From Streptacidiphilus sp. P02-A3a (GTDB lineage: Bacteria; Actinomycetota; Actinomycetes; Streptomycetales; Streptomycetaceae), in contig NZ_CP048289.1 in NCBI RefSeq assembly GCF_014084105.1, positions 7,077,922-7,141,921 on the forward strand: a stretch of DNA of 64,000 bases. The letters run 5' to 3'. Within the stretch, counting starts at the first letter, position 1. Each line of letters opens with the position of its first letter. This document shows positions 52,494-63,000 of this stretch, piece after piece. The notes under the pieces were generated by a model. It did no database searches, had not been told where the DNA came from, and saw nothing but the letters and a program-made list of their open reading frames with translations. The position numbers and the translations under genes were made by a program.

Positions 52494-53660
52494 TCAGGGG
52501 CCGGCAGGGACGCCGTCCCGCTGCCAGTGCGGAGCTTGCATCGGTGGCCACCGAAGGAGCCCGGCGACGGGCTTCAAGGACCTGGTCACGTCAGCGGCTA
52601 CGAGTGGATCCGCGTGTGGGTTGATCGACGTCGCCATGCAGGGCGTCAGATGGTTCAGCGGGCAGTGCATCGCTGCCAGCGCCACGAACGGGTCCTCTGG
52701 ATTCCACTCGGAGGCGAAGGCGGACGGCCAACGGTCGATCGTAGCTTTCGCGGTACCGTCGAGATGGGTGATATCGGCGATCAAGAGAGTCGGCATCCGT
52801 CGCGCCTGGGCTCGCTTCTGCTCGCTGCGCAACGGCTGCTGGGCCACGGCGGCCACAGCGTCAAGGGTGTGCTGCGCGCCGGACGTCATGGAGGACACCA
52901 CCTCCACCCCTGCTCCCATGGGGAGCGGCGTGATCTGCACACGGACCACGAGTGGCGGCACGTCGCGCTCTGGACGGTCAGGGACGACAGCGGAACGCAC
53001 CAAAACGAACGGCTCGTCCACCATTTTCTCGGCCGCCTCGACGATCGCATCCGCAAGCTGCCTACGCTGGGGAGTCCTGATGCTCGCCGGAGCGCATTCC
53101 TCGGCCATGAGGCTGACCTTGATGTCGAGGAGAAGCTCATTCAGGCGGGCCAGGACGTCCATGGCGATGCTGCCCAGTGCATCGGGGCCCCGATGGCTGA
53201 TCTCTACGCCGACGCGCCGCCCCGAAGGTGCGTCGATCAGTAGGTCGGGCCCCGCCTGTGTGTTGACTGCGAAGTCCAGACCCGCCTCGGCGAAGCTTGC
53301 CGCGACAGCCATCTCTGCACGGAGGTTGTAGAAGTCGCCACGGCCGGCCGGGTTCGTCTCCCTAGGCTCTTGGAAGCGGCGACGCAGGTCGTGGAGGCCG
53401 TCGGGCGCAGCTCTCTCCAAGATCTCGATCATGGTGTCAAGCGTGGTCAAGATCGGTGATCTCCACCATGCGTAGGGCACTCCGACGGGGATGACTAGTT
53501 CGGCTGGTGGGCGGCAATGCCGGAGGAGCGGGTGGTCGGTGAGGCCGTCGAGCCACTCCCGGAGGTTCCGGAGCGCTTCCTCCTCTCCGCCGTCGGGAAT
53601 CGGCGGAAGGCCAATATCCTGGCCTGTAGTCGTCCTGGAGTACTGGGACTTTCGAGGCAT
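52494..53660 (-). CDS. Uncharacterised DISARM-linked protein, possible PD-(D/E)XK-fold
   Basis: A 388-residue protein starting at an ATG with an excellent AAGGAGG site. I do not recognise a family over its full length. Around residues 110-155 the order LRAEMAVAASFAEAG, then GPDLLIDAPSGRRVGVEIS, resembles a PD-(D/E)XK nuclease core: helix with Glu, Asp, then Glu on the next strand, with Ser where the catalytic Lys is usual. It follows drmC by 55 bp and precedes the helicase gene on the same strand, so it is probably part of the defence operon. A defence nuclease or inactive nuclease-like subunit is a guess. Confidence 0.6.
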   Translation of the reverse strand: MPRKSQYSRTTTGQDIGLPPIPDGGEEEALRNLREWLDGLTDHPLLRHCRPPAELVIPVGVPYAWWRSPILTTLDTMIEILERAAPDGLHDLRRRFQEPRETNPAGRGDFYNLRAEMAVAASFAEAGLDFAVNTQAGPDLLIDAPSGRRVGVEISHRGPDALGSIAMDVLARLNELLLDIKVSLMAEECAPASIRTPQRRQLADAIVEAAEKMVDEPFVLVRSAVVPDRPERDVPPLVVRVQITPLPMGAGVEVVSSMTSGAQHTLDAVAAVAQQPLRSEQKRAQARRMPTLLIADITHLDGTAKATIDRWPSAFASEWNPEDPFVALAAMHCPLNHLTPCMATSINPHADPLVAADVTRSLKPVAGLLRWPPMQAPHWQRDGVPAGP

Positions 53661-53714
53661 GTTCCTCCTTGTTTCCGTGGGAGAAGCATTGGCTTCGCTC
53701 TGGTGCCAACAGTT

Positions 53715-54566
53715 CTATGAAGCTGGCGGTGGGATCCAGGGCAGGCGGATCAGTGGCGCGTCTGCTGCGTGCATCAGTGCCGCGAAGTGGTCGACCAGGC
53801 CGGCGACGGCAGCTGGATCGCGGACGACGGCACCGATCTCCAAATTGTCGTTGTAGGCGTTGTCGGTGAGGTTCGCGCTGCCGAGCAGGGCGGTGGTCCG
53901 GTCGGCGGCGATGACCTTGGCGTGCATACTGCCGTGCCTGCCACCGGAGCCGCGGCGCTCGCTGCTGGCCCATTGCCACAGGTGGACATCCGGGTGGAAG
54001 CGCAGGTCCTGAAACGCGGAGCGGCCGTCGCTGGCCCCGTGCAGCCTGCCACCGGAGGCACGGGCGGTCTCCAGGACCAGGTCCACGCTGACGCCGCGGT
54101 TCGCGGCCGCCTCAATCTCACTGACGATCTCCTGGACGCCGAACGCGGTGTAACTGGTCACCAGGAGCGTGCGAGTGGCAGCCCGGATGACCTCGATCGC
54201 GACGGAGGCGGTGAGCCTGATCGGTACTGCGTCACTCACGGGTCCGGAGACGACGATGTCCACGTGGTGAGCGGCGATGTCCTGCTCGTATCGGTTGCTG
54301 GCGGCTTCAAGGGCCAGAGCCAGTGCAGCACCCGATGGTTGTGGAACAGCTGTTCTCCACGCGGCCAGTAGTAGTGCGATACGCGGACTGAGTCCCGCGC
54401 CCGGGTGTGCGGCGGTGAGCCGGGCCTGGGCGCTTCCATCCGGTCCGGCTATTGAGGGCAGGACGTTGACCAAGGCCGTGAGGTAGGTCTCCGGGAGCGC
54501 GGCGACGAGCCCGGAGAGTACCTCGGGGAGACTGAGCACGGCCTCGGAGCTGCCATGGCCGCTCAT
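53715..54566 (-). CDS. drmC: DISARM phospholipase-D-like protein DrmC
   Basis: A 283-residue protein with one clear phospholipase-D motif near residue 214: GSMHAKVIAADRTTALLGSA, followed by NLTDNAYNDNLEIG. There is an N-terminal helical region and a Rossmann-like stretch (RTLLVTSYTAFGVQEIVSEIEAAA). Size and position match DrmC, which is present in many DISARM systems but dispensable for some phages. Start overlaps the drmB stop by four bases. Confidence 0.88.
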   Translation of the reverse strand: MSGHGSSEAVLSLPEVLSGLVAALPETYLTALVNVLPSIAGPDGSAQARLTAAHPGAGLSPRIALLLAAWRTAVPQPSGAALALALEAASNRYEQDIAAHHVDIVVSGPVSDAVPIRLTASVAIEVIRAATRTLLVTSYTAFGVQEIVSEIEAAANRGVSVDLVLETARASGGRLHGASDGRSAFQDLRFHPDVHLWQWASSERRGSGGRHGSMHAKVIAADRTTALLGSANLTDNAYNDNLEIGAVVRDPAAVAGLVDHFAALMHAADAPLIRLPWIPPPAS

Positions 54567-56440
54567 GCCGGGGTCGCGAAGAATCCGCCCGGCCGACCGC
54601 TGAACGTCTCCACGAGCAGTTCGCGGTCCAGGAAGTGGTTGCCCCGCTCGCAGGAGGTCTCAGCGGCGAACAAGCAGGCATGGCAAGCGGCACCGTGCAG
54701 GCGGCCATGGGCGGCCGGGTCGTGGTCGGCGCACAGCGGGTCCGAGCCGCACAACCGGGCAGCTTCGAGCGCCTGGTCGATCAACGTGCCGAGGCGGTTC
54801 CTCTCGCCGAGGCTCACCAGGCCGCCGAGCGTGCCCTCGCTGTCGGGGGCGGCGGTGTAGAGCAGAATCCCGGCCATCGGATCGGCGCCCTCGCGCGCGT
54901 AGATCCGCTCGCCGATGCCGGAGGCACCGTACCCGCACTCGAGAGCGAACTCCCGGATCAGGACGTGGGAGAAGGTGTGCAACAGCAGATAGCGGATGCC
55001 CGGCCAGGGCGCGTCGGTACGGCGCTGGTCGCACCACTTCTCGTGGGCCTTCATCAGCGTCCGGGTGCGCCGGATGACATTCGGGTCCTGCTCCCAAGTA
55101 GCGAGCCGTCTCTCATCGAATCGAAGGAAAATCCCCTCGCCGCGCGTCTCCGCGCACGGGACCCAGAACGGCGCCGCTGCGGACAGGGGTGCGCGGTTCT
55201 CCTCCGAGGCCATGCCTCCGCTGGTCGCAGAACCCCACTCGGGGGCGTCGATCCGGCTGAACCCGTACAGCGCGGAGACCTCGCGCAGGCGCTTCACGAG
55301 CCGCACCTGGGTCAGCCAGCCGTGGTGCGGGGCCGGGACGGGTTCGTTACTGACGCTGAAGTCGGGGTGGTTCTGGGGGGTGCCGGTGAAGGCGTTCCAT
55401 TCCGGCCCGGCGATATCGAGTGCGTCGTCGGCCACGGCTGCGCCGGAGGGTCCTTCACTCTGGCGTCGGGCCATCGCGTCCAGGACCTCGTCGGCGCCGA
55501 AGCGTTCCAACTGCGGCCACATCACCTGGGTCGGCAGGACCAACCGCGCGGTCTCGCGCGGCAGCTGCGCCAGTATCTGCAGCCCTGCCCAGTGCTCGGC
55601 GACGGCACTGTCCACCGGGTTGTCGGCGTGCGGGAGGGAGAAGACCCTCAGCTGCATGGCGAACCAGCCGTTGGTCGCACCCAGCGCCATGGTCCGGGTC
55701 TGCTCGGTGCAGGGCTCAAAGGTCCCCAGGTGCGGGTGGCGGCCCCGGCAGGCCGGGAGTACCTGCTCGCTGCGGATGCCGATGGCCTCGGCCATGGACC
55801 GGGCGTTCACATCGCAAGAGCATTCGACGAAGATGTTGGCGGCCTCACCGGTGGTACCGCGCTCTACCAGCTTCAGAGTGTGGTCGTTCCCGTAGGGTGC
55901 GCCACGGTGGACGAAGTACATCCATGGAAAGTCGTCCACATGGCCGGCCGGGCAGGCGGAGACGAACCTGGCCGGCACCGCGGTCGGCCGCCTGCGACCG
56001 GTATCGCGACAGGAGTGAACGAACCGGGTCTGGTCCGGCGCAAAGCTGTTGGGCAGCAAGTGGAAGAGCCCGGAGTCGGCCGGTGAGAGCCGGTTGCACC
56101 GGTTGTCGGTGCAACGCAGCCAGCCCGGGAACACCGCGACCGGGACACCGATCCGGGACCAGGCACCGCTGAAGTCGTTCGGGTCCTCCGGCGTGTAGGG
56201 CGGCATTCGCAGGTGCTGGACCTGGGGACCGAGCTTGGTGCGCACAGCCGCGAGCAACCGCTCCTCGGGCACGATCGCCGCCTGCTCCAGCTCCCAGTCA
56301 TCCAGCCCGAGGATCATCACCGAGAGGTTCGGCAGGTCTGCGACCGCGCCGACGCCGTAGGTGTGCAGCAGCTGACTGGGCCTCAGCTCCCCGACCCGCA
56401 GGTCGCTTGCCGGACGCGCTGTGTTTACGGCGCTGGTCAC
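54563..56440 (-). CDS. drmB: DISARM protein DrmB (DUF1998)
   Basis: A 625-residue protein of DUF1998 type. It begins GELRPSQLLHTYGVGAVADL, typical of DrmB. Cysteine clusters lie in RCTDNRCNRL, VSACPAGHVDDFPW and ECSCDVNA. The terminal DUF1998 zinc-binding segment has LLLHTFSHVLIREFALECGY and ACHACLFAAETSCERGNHFLDRELL. In DISARM, DrmA and DrmB form the core DNA-sensing complex. ATG overlaps the drmA stop. Confidence 0.93.
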   Translation of the reverse strand: MTSAVNTARPASDLRVGELRPSQLLHTYGVGAVADLPNLSVMILGLDDWELEQAAIVPEERLLAAVRTKLGPQVQHLRMPPYTPEDPNDFSGAWSRIGVPVAVFPGWLRCTDNRCNRLSPADSGLFHLLPNSFAPDQTRFVHSCRDTGRRRPTAVPARFVSACPAGHVDDFPWMYFVHRGAPYGNDHTLKLVERGTTGEAANIFVECSCDVNARSMAEAIGIRSEQVLPACRGRHPHLGTFEPCTEQTRTMALGATNGWFAMQLRVFSLPHADNPVDSAVAEHWAGLQILAQLPRETARLVLPTQVMWPQLERFGADEVLDAMARRQSEGPSGAAVADDALDIAGPEWNAFTGTPQNHPDFSVSNEPVPAPHHGWLTQVRLVKRLREVSALYGFSRIDAPEWGSATSGGMASEENRAPLSAAAPFWVPCAETRGEGIFLRFDERRLATWEQDPNVIRRTRTLMKAHEKWCDQRRTDAPWPGIRYLLLHTFSHVLIREFALECGYGASGIGERIYAREGADPMAGILLYTAAPDSEGTLGGLVSLGERNRLGTLIDQALEAARLCGSDPLCADHDPAAHGRLHGAACHACLFAAETSCERGNHFLDRELLVETFSGRPGGFFATPA

Positions 56441-59400
56441 GAAAGGCCCCCTTCGGGTCCGTCGGCGTCCGGGGTCGGGCGCGGGAGGAACGGATGGTGC
56501 TCATGGTCGTCGGCACTGCCCGGCGCGGTACGCAGGACCAGCCGGATGCCGGGCTCGACCTCGCGCAGCGAGGTCGGACAGGTTGTGCGTTTCCACTGCC
56601 CGGAATCCGGACTGTGGAGCAGCCCGACGATGTCGTCGGCTTTGCCCTTCGCGTCGTAGACGAGTCGGGTCGCCGGGCGGCGCTGCTCGCGCGCCCACAG
56701 GTCGAGGATGCTGTCGAGCTCCTCCCGCACCCTGGTCGCCACCGCCCGGTCGCCGGAGACCTCGCCCGCGCGGCGTTCCAGATAGCGGACGATGTGGTCG
56801 GCATTGCGGCTGTGCGTGTCGAAAGTCTGCGCGCCCAGATTTCCGTTGTCGCCGGACTCAAGGTTGCGGGCCAGCGCGACCAGTACCCCGGTCAAACCGC
56901 GGTCTATGGCACGCTCGGCGAACGGGGTGACCGAGAGGGCTTCGACGTGCCGGTACACGGTCGCGTGGAAGTGCTCGAAGGTCTCGTAGTGGGACAGGTC
57001 GCGGGGGCGGGCCCAGTTGAACACGGTGAAGACCAGCCCTGGTGCGGCCCGGCCGACGCGGCTGGTGGCCTGGATGTACTCCGCGGTGGACTTGGGCTGG
57101 TTGGCCACGGTCATGACGCCGAGCCGGGAGACGTCGACTCCGACGGCGATCATGTTGGTCGCCAGCAGTACGTCGATCGGCGTCAGCTTGCCGGCCCGAG
57201 GAAAGGTGTACTCCAGCTGCTGGAGGATGTCCGGGATCTTCTCAGAGGTGAGGCGCGAGGTGAGCTCTTCAAGGCGTAGTTCGTAACGCCGCGACAGGCC
57301 GCGCTCGTTGATCCGCTCCAGTCGGGTGGAGACGTCGTCCTCCACCGACAGCCTCATGCCGCCGAGGTCGCGCAGGCTGTTGAAGTAGCCGACCAGCGTC
57401 ATGTAGGGGTCGGTCACCGGGTTTCGGCCGTACTTCTTGTGCACAGTCTGCGCCGCGGCGAGAACCGCGACGTACACCCGGATCATCGTGGACTTGGTGC
57501 GCACCCCCTGGGCGCAGATCCCGATGTAGCGGCGGCCCGGATGCGACTCGGTGGGCCGCTGCCGGGCGAAGAAACTGTCGCCGATCTCCAGGCCCTGCGG
57601 CGGGAACACCTGCGTACGCCGGTCGAACAGCGCATGGATCTGCCGCTCGGCACGCCGGACAGTGGCGGTCGAGGCGATCACCTTCGGCCGCGCAGTCTTG
57701 CCCGGCGCGTACTCCCAGGTGGCCAACCTGTCGACGGCAGCCTCGTACAGGCCGGTCAGCGAACCGAGCGGGCCGGAGATCAGGTGCAGCTCGTCCTGCA
57801 CGATCAGGTCCGGCGGACGCACTTGCCGGGCGGCGGTCATGGTCGCGGCGCGATAGCGGCCCTCGGCGTTGTGGCTGCTCGCCTCCCAATCCTCGTCGGC
57901 GGTCTGGGGCGTGACGTAGCCATGCCGGGAGCAGTGCCGCGAGGCCCGCCCGAACAGGGCCTGGGTGCGTCCGTTCCAGGCGAGTTGCGCGAACTTGTCA
58001 ACGGTCGCGATCACCAGGCTCGGCAGCAGCCGATAGATCTCCTCGTCGACGACGACAACCGGCAGTCCCTCCCCATTCGGGTCGCCGCCGCCGAAGGGGC
58101 AGCCGAACAGCTCCGGGCAGCGGATGCGGGTACGGCGCAGGGTCTTGTCGACCTCGATGTCCCGCCCCTTCTCGATCTTCGTTCCGCACCAGGGGCAGCT
58201 GGTCAGCTGGTACGGGGTGCCGTTGTTCTGGTTCGGACGGCCACTGGCCCTTCGTACGTCCTTGACCCAGTCCGCGGCCTTGTCGGTCGAGTTCGGGGAG
58301 ACCTTCCCGCCGACCCACAGCCCGATCCGGAACGGCTCCTCGCCCCAGCACGCCTCGTCCTGACGGCGCAGCACCTCGCATGCACAGATCAGCGCGGTGG
58401 CGCGTTGGAACTGCTGGATCGTCAGCAGGCGGAGTGTGTAGCGCATCAGGACGGCCACCCCGTGGACGGCGTCCAGGCCCCCCAGGGCCGGCCGCCGACG
58501 ACGAATGGCCAGGGTGTACGCGGTCAGACCGAGGTACGCCTCGGTCTTGCCGCCACCCGTGGGGAACCACAGCAGGTCCGCCACCGCCGTGGCGCCGGTG
58601 GACCGCTCACGGTGCCCCGGGTCGGTCAGCGCAGGCAGGTTCAGCAGGAGAAACGCGAGCTGGAACGGGCGCCAGGACCGGTTGGCCGGCACGTCCTCAA
58701 CAAGGAATACCGCATCAGTGTCCTGGGATCCGTCCCGGCGCCGGGAGGCGGCGACCCGGGTGTGCACGCGCTGCAGATGCATCGCACTGTTCGCGAAGCG
58801 GAACGCAGCCAGCGCGTCCTCGTCCCCGAGGATCAGCTCGATCCCGGCCTCGATCCGCTTCGCGGCGTGCTCGGCCTGGTCCAGCGTCTCTGCGGCCTGA
58901 TCGACGTACTCGTCGAGGTGCTGGCCGTCCTGGCCGACCCGCGCTCTGGCCCGCCCTATCCAGGCCCGATAGCCAACCACCAGCGGCATCAGCCCCGCTC
59001 TCAACTGGTCCGGCTCGCACTCAGCCAGCACCTTCATATCGACCAGCAGATCCGCCAACTCAGGCAGGTCCGGGTCACTGTCGAACGACGGCGCGTCGGT
59101 GTGCGGGATGTCGTACTCCGGCGCGGCCTTGGTCTGCACCGCGACTGCGGTCATCGGGTCGGTGCTGTCGGCCGTCGCATGCACCCCCGACCCGTGCCCC
59201 ACCGCGAACTCCGGGCTGAAGCGGTAAGCCATCGCCAACCGGCGCTGCTCGCCCCGGTCGGCGACGTCGCCGCCGGAGCCGGGCTCGTGCCGGGGCAGGA
59301 ACACTGGCGCACCGTCAGGGCCGGTCGCCGAGACCTCGGCCTGGAACACCCAGTGAAGCGCGGAGTTGGAATCGGTCTCCGTGCCGTTGACCAGGAAGAG

Positions 59401-59958
59401 CGTCACCAGCCAGTCGTCCTGGTAGCGCCGTACCCGACCGCGCAGCACCACCTTCGGGTCATCGTGGTCGAGCACGACCGGCTCCACTCGGCCCTCGACG
59501 AGTTTCACCGGCACGCTGCCGGTGTGCGGCTCGCGCCGCCAGATCAGCCTCTCGATGCTCGGGTCCGTCGAGTGACTGCGGACGTAGCGCGCCCACGTCC
59601 CGGTTACCTCCAGCCCGGCGGCGTCGCCGCGCACCCGCGCGGTGAACCCGATCGACGACGGGGTCAGACTGGGCACGTTCGGCGCGTTCGGATCCGGCGA
59701 CCCCTCATCCGCGCCGGGCAGTTCACTGTCGCCGAGCGAGGCGTCCAACTCCTCCGGCACGATCACGGTCCCGTTCGGCGCGAGCCGCCCGAGCATGTAC
59801 CAGTCCGTCGGAGAGTCAGCGACCTCCTCCAGATCGCCACCGACCGGCCCCAGCAGGTCCCGCACGACGAACTCGGCCACCTCATCGCGGATGGCGCCCA
59901 GGGACGGGACGGCCAGGATCGGATCACTCGACGGACCGGAGGGCAACATGTCGCTCAT
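56437..59958 (-). CDS. drmA: DISARM helicase DrmA
   Basis: A 1173-residue SF2-type helicase. Walker A region LLWFPTGGGKTEAYLGL lies near residue 468. A zinc-like CPWCGT and CPELFGCPFGG follow near 590, the DEXH box is LIVQDELHLISGPLG near 721. The helicase C domain ends with LLATNMIAVGVDVSRLGVM and YIQATSRVGR near 940. The long N-terminal domain and overall size fit DrmA, the core ATPase of DISARM. Translationally coupled to drmB; drmMI lies 90 bp upstream. Confidence 0.93.
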   Translation of the reverse strand: MSDMLPSGPSSDPILAVPSLGAIRDEVAEFVVRDLLGPVGGDLEEVADSPTDWYMLGRLAPNGTVIVPEELDASLGDSELPGADEGSPDPNAPNVPSLTPSSIGFTARVRGDAAGLEVTGTWARYVRSHSTDPSIERLIWRREPHTGSVPVKLVEGRVEPVVLDHDDPKVVLRGRVRRYQDDWLVTLFLVNGTETDSNSALHWVFQAEVSATGPDGAPVFLPRHEPGSGGDVADRGEQRRLAMAYRFSPEFAVGHGSGVHATADSTDPMTAVAVQTKAAPEYDIPHTDAPSFDSDPDLPELADLLVDMKVLAECEPDQLRAGLMPLVVGYRAWIGRARARVGQDGQHLDEYVDQAAETLDQAEHAAKRIEAGIELILGDEDALAAFRFANSAMHLQRVHTRVAASRRRDGSQDTDAVFLVEDVPANRSWRPFQLAFLLLNLPALTDPGHRERSTGATAVADLLWFPTGGGKTEAYLGLTAYTLAIRRRRPALGGLDAVHGVAVLMRYTLRLLTIQQFQRATALICACEVLRRQDEACWGEEPFRIGLWVGGKVSPNSTDKAADWVKDVRRASGRPNQNNGTPYQLTSCPWCGTKIEKGRDIEVDKTLRRTRIRCPELFGCPFGGGDPNGEGLPVVVVDEEIYRLLPSLVIATVDKFAQLAWNGRTQALFGRASRHCSRHGYVTPQTADEDWEASSHNAEGRYRAATMTAARQVRPPDLIVQDELHLISGPLGSLTGLYEAAVDRLATWEYAPGKTARPKVIASTATVRRAERQIHALFDRRTQVFPPQGLEIGDSFFARQRPTESHPGRRYIGICAQGVRTKSTMIRVYVAVLAAAQTVHKKYGRNPVTDPYMTLVGYFNSLRDLGGMRLSVEDDVSTRLERINERGLSRRYELRLEELTSRLTSEKIPDILQQLEYTFPRAGKLTPIDVLLATNMIAVGVDVSRLGVMTVANQPKSTAEYIQATSRVGRAAPGLVFTVFNWARPRDLSHYETFEHFHATVYRHVEALSVTPFAERAIDRGLTGVLVALARNLESGDNGNLGAQTFDTHSRNADHIVRYLERRAGEVSGDRAVATRVREELDSILDLWAREQRRPATRLVYDAKGKADDIVGLLHSPDSGQWKRTTCPTSLREVEPGIRLVLRTAPGSADDHEHHPFLPRPTPDADGPEGGLS

Positions 59959-60047
59959 GGGTCACCACGATAGAACGCGGCACTGACAACCCGGGTGGAT
60001 CGCCAGCACGACGTGGACGACTCGTGACGTCCAGCAGTGATCAGGGC

Positions 60048-63000
60048 TTACCAAAGCATGTCGTCGCCGGGATCCGCGGTCGGCTTGGGGGCAGTGGTCT
60101 TCTTGGGCTTGGCCGAGCCCTTCCCCTTCTTGTTATGGAGACCTCGGCGAAGTTCATCGTCGTAGACAGCGAAGTTGAGCTCCAGAAGGCGGTCGTTCAT
60201 CTCAATCTGGACGTCCGGGTGGACGGTCCAGCGTTGGCCATGGACGGTCTCGTGGAAGCCGTAGTTGAGGGCGAGCGGCGTCCAGTCGAACTGAGCGGCG
60301 AGCGGGTGCGCGAGGTAGGACTCGGACACCGCCTCGTCGATCTCGACGTGAATCTCACGCAGGCGCTGGATGTCGGCGTCGACGTTCGCCGGGTTGTGGA
60401 CCTCGTTGTAGAGGTCGGTCATACCGAGCTGGGGTGACCGGGTCAATTGGACGTGGCGACGGTAGGTGTCCAGCTCCTCGCCGGCGGCGCGGATGCGCGC
60501 GGTCAGCTCCGGCTTCGGGAAGGTATCAAAACCGTCAGAGGGGGTGTAGCGCGGGTCACCCTTGATCGTCGATTCACCCTTGACAGTCCACCAATTGAAG
60601 TTCCACGTACTAGTCAGCACAGCAAGCATCGCCACAACGTCGGAAGTATAGAAAACACATAGAGCGTGCGAGAAAACCTGCCCATTTGACACGATGACCG
60701 GAAGTCCGTACTTACTATGAAGGCCAATTACGAGAATGCGACTGTGGCGAGAAATAGATGTTCGAAGCTCGGGGCGTGGCCTATGAAATCTCCACCATGC
60801 CGGACGGTCAGGGCGGACATCCGCCTCAACCTGGGCAAGGAGGTCTGGAAATCCTTGCGCCTCCTCAAGGGACATGACTCCAAAGTCGATTACCCATCTG
60901 ACTGCGGTCATATCTGGCCTATTGTTGATCTCGTCAGAGTTTAGAAACGGGAGGATCCTTGCGCTATTCCGAGGATCCTTCGCAACCAAGCGCCGAAAAT
61001 CAATCTCGTCGAGAATGAAACCCGCACCAGTCACTTGACAGCCCACTGATGCCTGCCCGATGGACTCCGCCAACTTGCGCGAGGCTCCAATAACGCGCGA
61101 TGGCACAGTGAGACTTGGAGAAATTCCGCGCACTGGATAACCGTCAAGATTATATTTCTCTCCGCACCCGATCCTGCCGACCCACAGCAGAGAGACATGC
61201 ACACCGGCCTCCCCCGGCCATGCCATAGATTTCACGGCACGCCCGATCTTCAAGCCCTGCGAGTCCATTCGATCCAGTCCCACTTCACGGGAATCCGTCT
61301 GCGCGATGGAATTTGTTGCAATTATTCCCTCTCGACCAAGTGGTGCGAGCTCCATGTTACGCAAAAGAAAGTATGTACAGAGATCAGCTCGCCCGCCAGA
61401 GCCATTCCCCCTGGCGATCACCTGTCCAATATAATTGAGGCCATCCTTTCCAATTCGAGCACTAGTCTGCACTCCGCCAGAAAAGGGAGGATTGCCCATT
61501 ACCGCATCAAAGCGGCGGCCACCACGGCTTGATTCGGAGATAATCTCGGGGAACTCAAGGGGCCAATGGAGCGGACGCAAAGGTGAGGTACGAGGGCTGC
61601 CAATCGGGCCCAGTAGCCAATCATCAATGATTGAACGCGCCTCAACTTCTGCGGCATTATCACCTCGAAGAGCTCGCTCAACAAGGTCTGCAATAGACGT
61701 GAGGCGATCACTATAGGCATCATTAGACCTAGTCGTCGCTGTCGACAGTTTGGCAGCGACAACAGCATCTGCAACAAGACGAAGCTGCCCGGTCAACGCT
61801 TCAGCTTCAGCAAGCTTCGCAGCCTTCGCACGGGCGTCCCGGATGTCGGAGACCTCGTGCTCTTCAATATCGCGCCGCAATTTTGCAGCTCGCGAGAGCA
61901 GGGGACCAGTCAGCTTATCGATTTCTCCGCTGAGGCGGGCGTTGAGGCGGAAGCCTTCGCTCGGGCTGAGATGGAAAGCTTCGATCTGATCTGCCGTCAG
62001 GCAGCCGATAAGTGAGTCCCCGCACCGCAGCGCGTGGTCGACGAAGTTGAACGGACGACCCTTCGCGAGAGTGACCAGCCACAACGACAGCTTGGCCAGC
62101 TCCACCGCCATCTCATCGACGTCCACGCCGTACAGGCACCGGTCGGCCACCATGCGGCGGGCTTCGAGGAGCAGGGCGTCGCGGTCCTCGCGCTGCTCGC
62201 CGAGGCGCGAGGCGATCGCGTCCGGAATCCCGTCGCGCTCCCAAGCTTCTACGACGCGTTCGGACAAGTACCGGCACGCGGAGACCAGAAACGCGCCGGA
62301 CCCCATCGCGGGGTCGAGTACCTTCAGTGCCAGGAGCTCCGAGGCGGGGCGCACTCGCCATTCGAGCGGCTGTGTGCCGTCTGCGGGTCGCGGGATGCCG
62401 TCGGGTGAGCCGGGCGAGAAGCACAGCGGGTCCAACGTATGCAGCACGATCTCTTCCGCGAGGGCGCGCGGGGTGTAGTGGGTGCCGGAGTCGCGTCGGT
62501 CGCCGACTTGAGTGACGATCACCGTCCCCGCAGGGTGAACGATCGGCTCGTCGCGCAGGTCGGAGCGCAGCAGACCGAAGAACGGACGGACCCGTGCTGC
62601 GAGGTCGGCGTCATTGTCGCAGGCTGCGTCGAGTTTGCCGATGTCGCCGCCGGTCGGTGAGATCGCGAGCGCCTTGGTGAACTGTGTCGCCGTCATTCCA
62701 GCGAGCGTGGTGACTTCCGCTTGAAGACGACCGGCCTCGTTCCAGGCTTCGAGGTCAGTGAGCTTGGCGTCGACCCCCGCCTTCCCCTTAAGGCCCAGGC
62801 GTGTCTCCTCCAGCAGGATGGCCGAGTGTTCGAGGAGACCTTCGTAGACATGACCGACCTGTTCGACGTCCAGGCCCTTATAGGACAGTCGTTCCGTCGA
62901 GGTGACCTTGCCGGCCGGCGTGGTGCGCTTGAGCTTGATCAGCGCGTCGAGCATGGCAAAGACGACCCGGTCCGTGACTTTCAGCCGCTCCAGCCACGCG

